Below the pieces are notes generated by a model that worked only from the letters and a program-made list of their open reading frames with translations, ran no database searches and was not told the DNA's origin. Made by a program: the position numbers and the translations under genes. DNA of 62,894 nucleotides from Acidobacteriaceae bacterium (GTDB taxonomy: Bacteria; Acidobacteriota; Terriglobia; Terriglobales; Acidobacteriaceae): contig PLGM01000391.1 in the NCBI GenBank assembly GCA_003139795.1, positions 1 to 62,894 on the forward strand, read 5' to 3'. Position 1 is the first letter of the stretch. Every line of letters starts with the position of its first letter. Below, piece by piece: positions 62,472 through 62,894 of this stretch.

Positions 62472-62861
62472 GTGAGGTTATGCCCCCCTAAAATCGCCAC
62501 ACATGAGGAGACCCTAAATGAACATCTTTGTCGATTCGACATTGACGAAGATGCTCGTTGCCACGAACCGTATCGTCGGTCAATTTTCGTCTATTCTCCA
62601 TCTACGATCGCTTTGAAGTTCAGTCGTCTGGCGCAGGAGTTGATCGAAGAAGCCTTCCACCCACTGGATCCTCTCAAGGTCCATGAGAGCGTGGGCGCCG
62701 AGAAATGCGCCGCGCTCCTCGCGGTTCTGAAGCCAGCATTCGTTCATCACCTGCGCTCAAAGGAGTGCATCCAAGGAGTGCTGGCAGAAGCCGGGTTCGA
62801 TCTTGAAAAGACATACTTCGATGTTCCGCGCAAGCGAACGGCGTTTCCAGGAGCTATCTGA
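62472..62861 (+). pseudogene. Broken gene, probably phytanoyl-CoA/2OG-dioxygenase-like N-terminal part
   Basis: The frame reads NEHLCRFDIDEDARC, then AQELIEEAFHPLDPLKVHES and FDLEKTYFDVPRKRTAFPG before stopping at 62861. In a neighbouring frame the sequence continues SYLKSGIA (about 62848-62872) and stops again. That matches the expected continuation of a Fe(II)-dioxygenase family I recall (FDVPR.R..., YL..GIAYAFHPHRD). A frameshift thus breaks the gene, and the iron-binding residues are missing. No good in-frame start exists; the ATG with the best ribosome site (62518) is out of frame. The family call is tentative. Confidence 0.4.
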
Positions 62862-62894
62862 AGTCGGGAATTGCCTAGAGCCTGTTATTAACTT

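Noticed and set aside
1..62894. CRISPR arrays, tRNA and rRNA genes
   Set aside because: I saw no short regularly spaced repeat array, cloverleaf or rRNA signature anywhere in the window.

Overview
All the confident genes from about 1.4 kb onward lie on the plus strand and form one very long surface-polysaccharide (exopolysaccharide/O-antigen type) locus. It is bounded by decayed mobile DNA on the left and a broken gene on the right. Outer-membrane export parts (Wza-like protein, beta-barrel) indicate a Gram-negative cell. The mix of a choice-of-anchor-D lipoprotein, a UpxY-type NusG paralogue, an ExeA-like ATPase, DUF354 and GC-rich coding sequence suggests Acidobacteriota (Terriglobia-like). 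That assignment is inference from gene content only.

Layout. 1-1440: 5' part of an IS110-family transposase (minus strand), a frameshifted transposase relic, and an AT-rich control region. 1441-3468: repeat-built lipoprotein. 3469-4197: no protein gene; it holds a candidate structured RNA with terminator, a perfect palindrome and a good sigma-54 type promoter. 4198-11836: NusG/UpxY antiterminator, Wza-like exporter, beta-barrel, Wzz/GNVR chain-length protein, ExeA-like ATPase, CpsD-type tyrosine kinase, and the initiating sugar-1-phosphate transferase with a degenerate GGDEF-like head. 11966-17392: nucleotide-sugar genes (oxidoreductase, acetyltransferase, aminotransferase: a Wbp/Wlb-like 2,3-diacetamido-sugar set), DUF354, an unknown gene, and a deleted UDP-GlcNAc 2-epimerase. 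17455-26973: glycosyltransferases, asparagine-synthase-like amidotransferase, polysaccharide deacetylase, an ACP/small ORF/FkbH cassette, FemAB-like and GNAT transferases, and a VOC protein. 27261-36545: secreted beta-helix-like protein, Wzy, glycosyltransferases, methyltransferase, Wzx, hexapeptide acyltransferase.

36934-43338 is the most unusual block: FabL-like enoyl reductase, acyl carrier protein, acyl-AMP ligase, LuxE-like acyl-protein synthetase, LuxC-like acyl reductase, methyltransferase and FabZ-like dehydratase in one tight run. This is a fatty-acid reduction/modification cassette of bioluminescence type with no luciferase, placed inside a polysaccharide locus. 43535-47840: a second export route (Wzm/Wzt ABC transporter with a C-terminal cargo-binding domain) with two glycosyltransferases. 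47893-54713: a glycosyltransferase relic, an unknown two-domain Cys/His protein, a GT39-like and a GtrB-like enzyme, a GH30 lipoprotein and an OafA-like acyltransferase, probably periplasmic decoration or trimming. 55100-62431: another GT39-like enzyme, GT2, RmlC-like epimerase, DUF4910 protein, NAD-dependent epimerase and a sugar C-methyltransferase (branched deoxysugar set). 62472-62861: a broken oxygenase-like gene.

Working model: sugars are activated and modified in the cytoplasm, assembled on a polyprenyl carrier by the initiating transferase and the GT2/GT4 enzymes, decorated by acyl, glyceryl-type and methyl groups, then exported by Wzx/Wzy/Wzz/Wza and/or Wzm/Wzt. Several members match the exosortase-A (PEP-CTERM) type EPS locus, but no exosortase is visible in the window.
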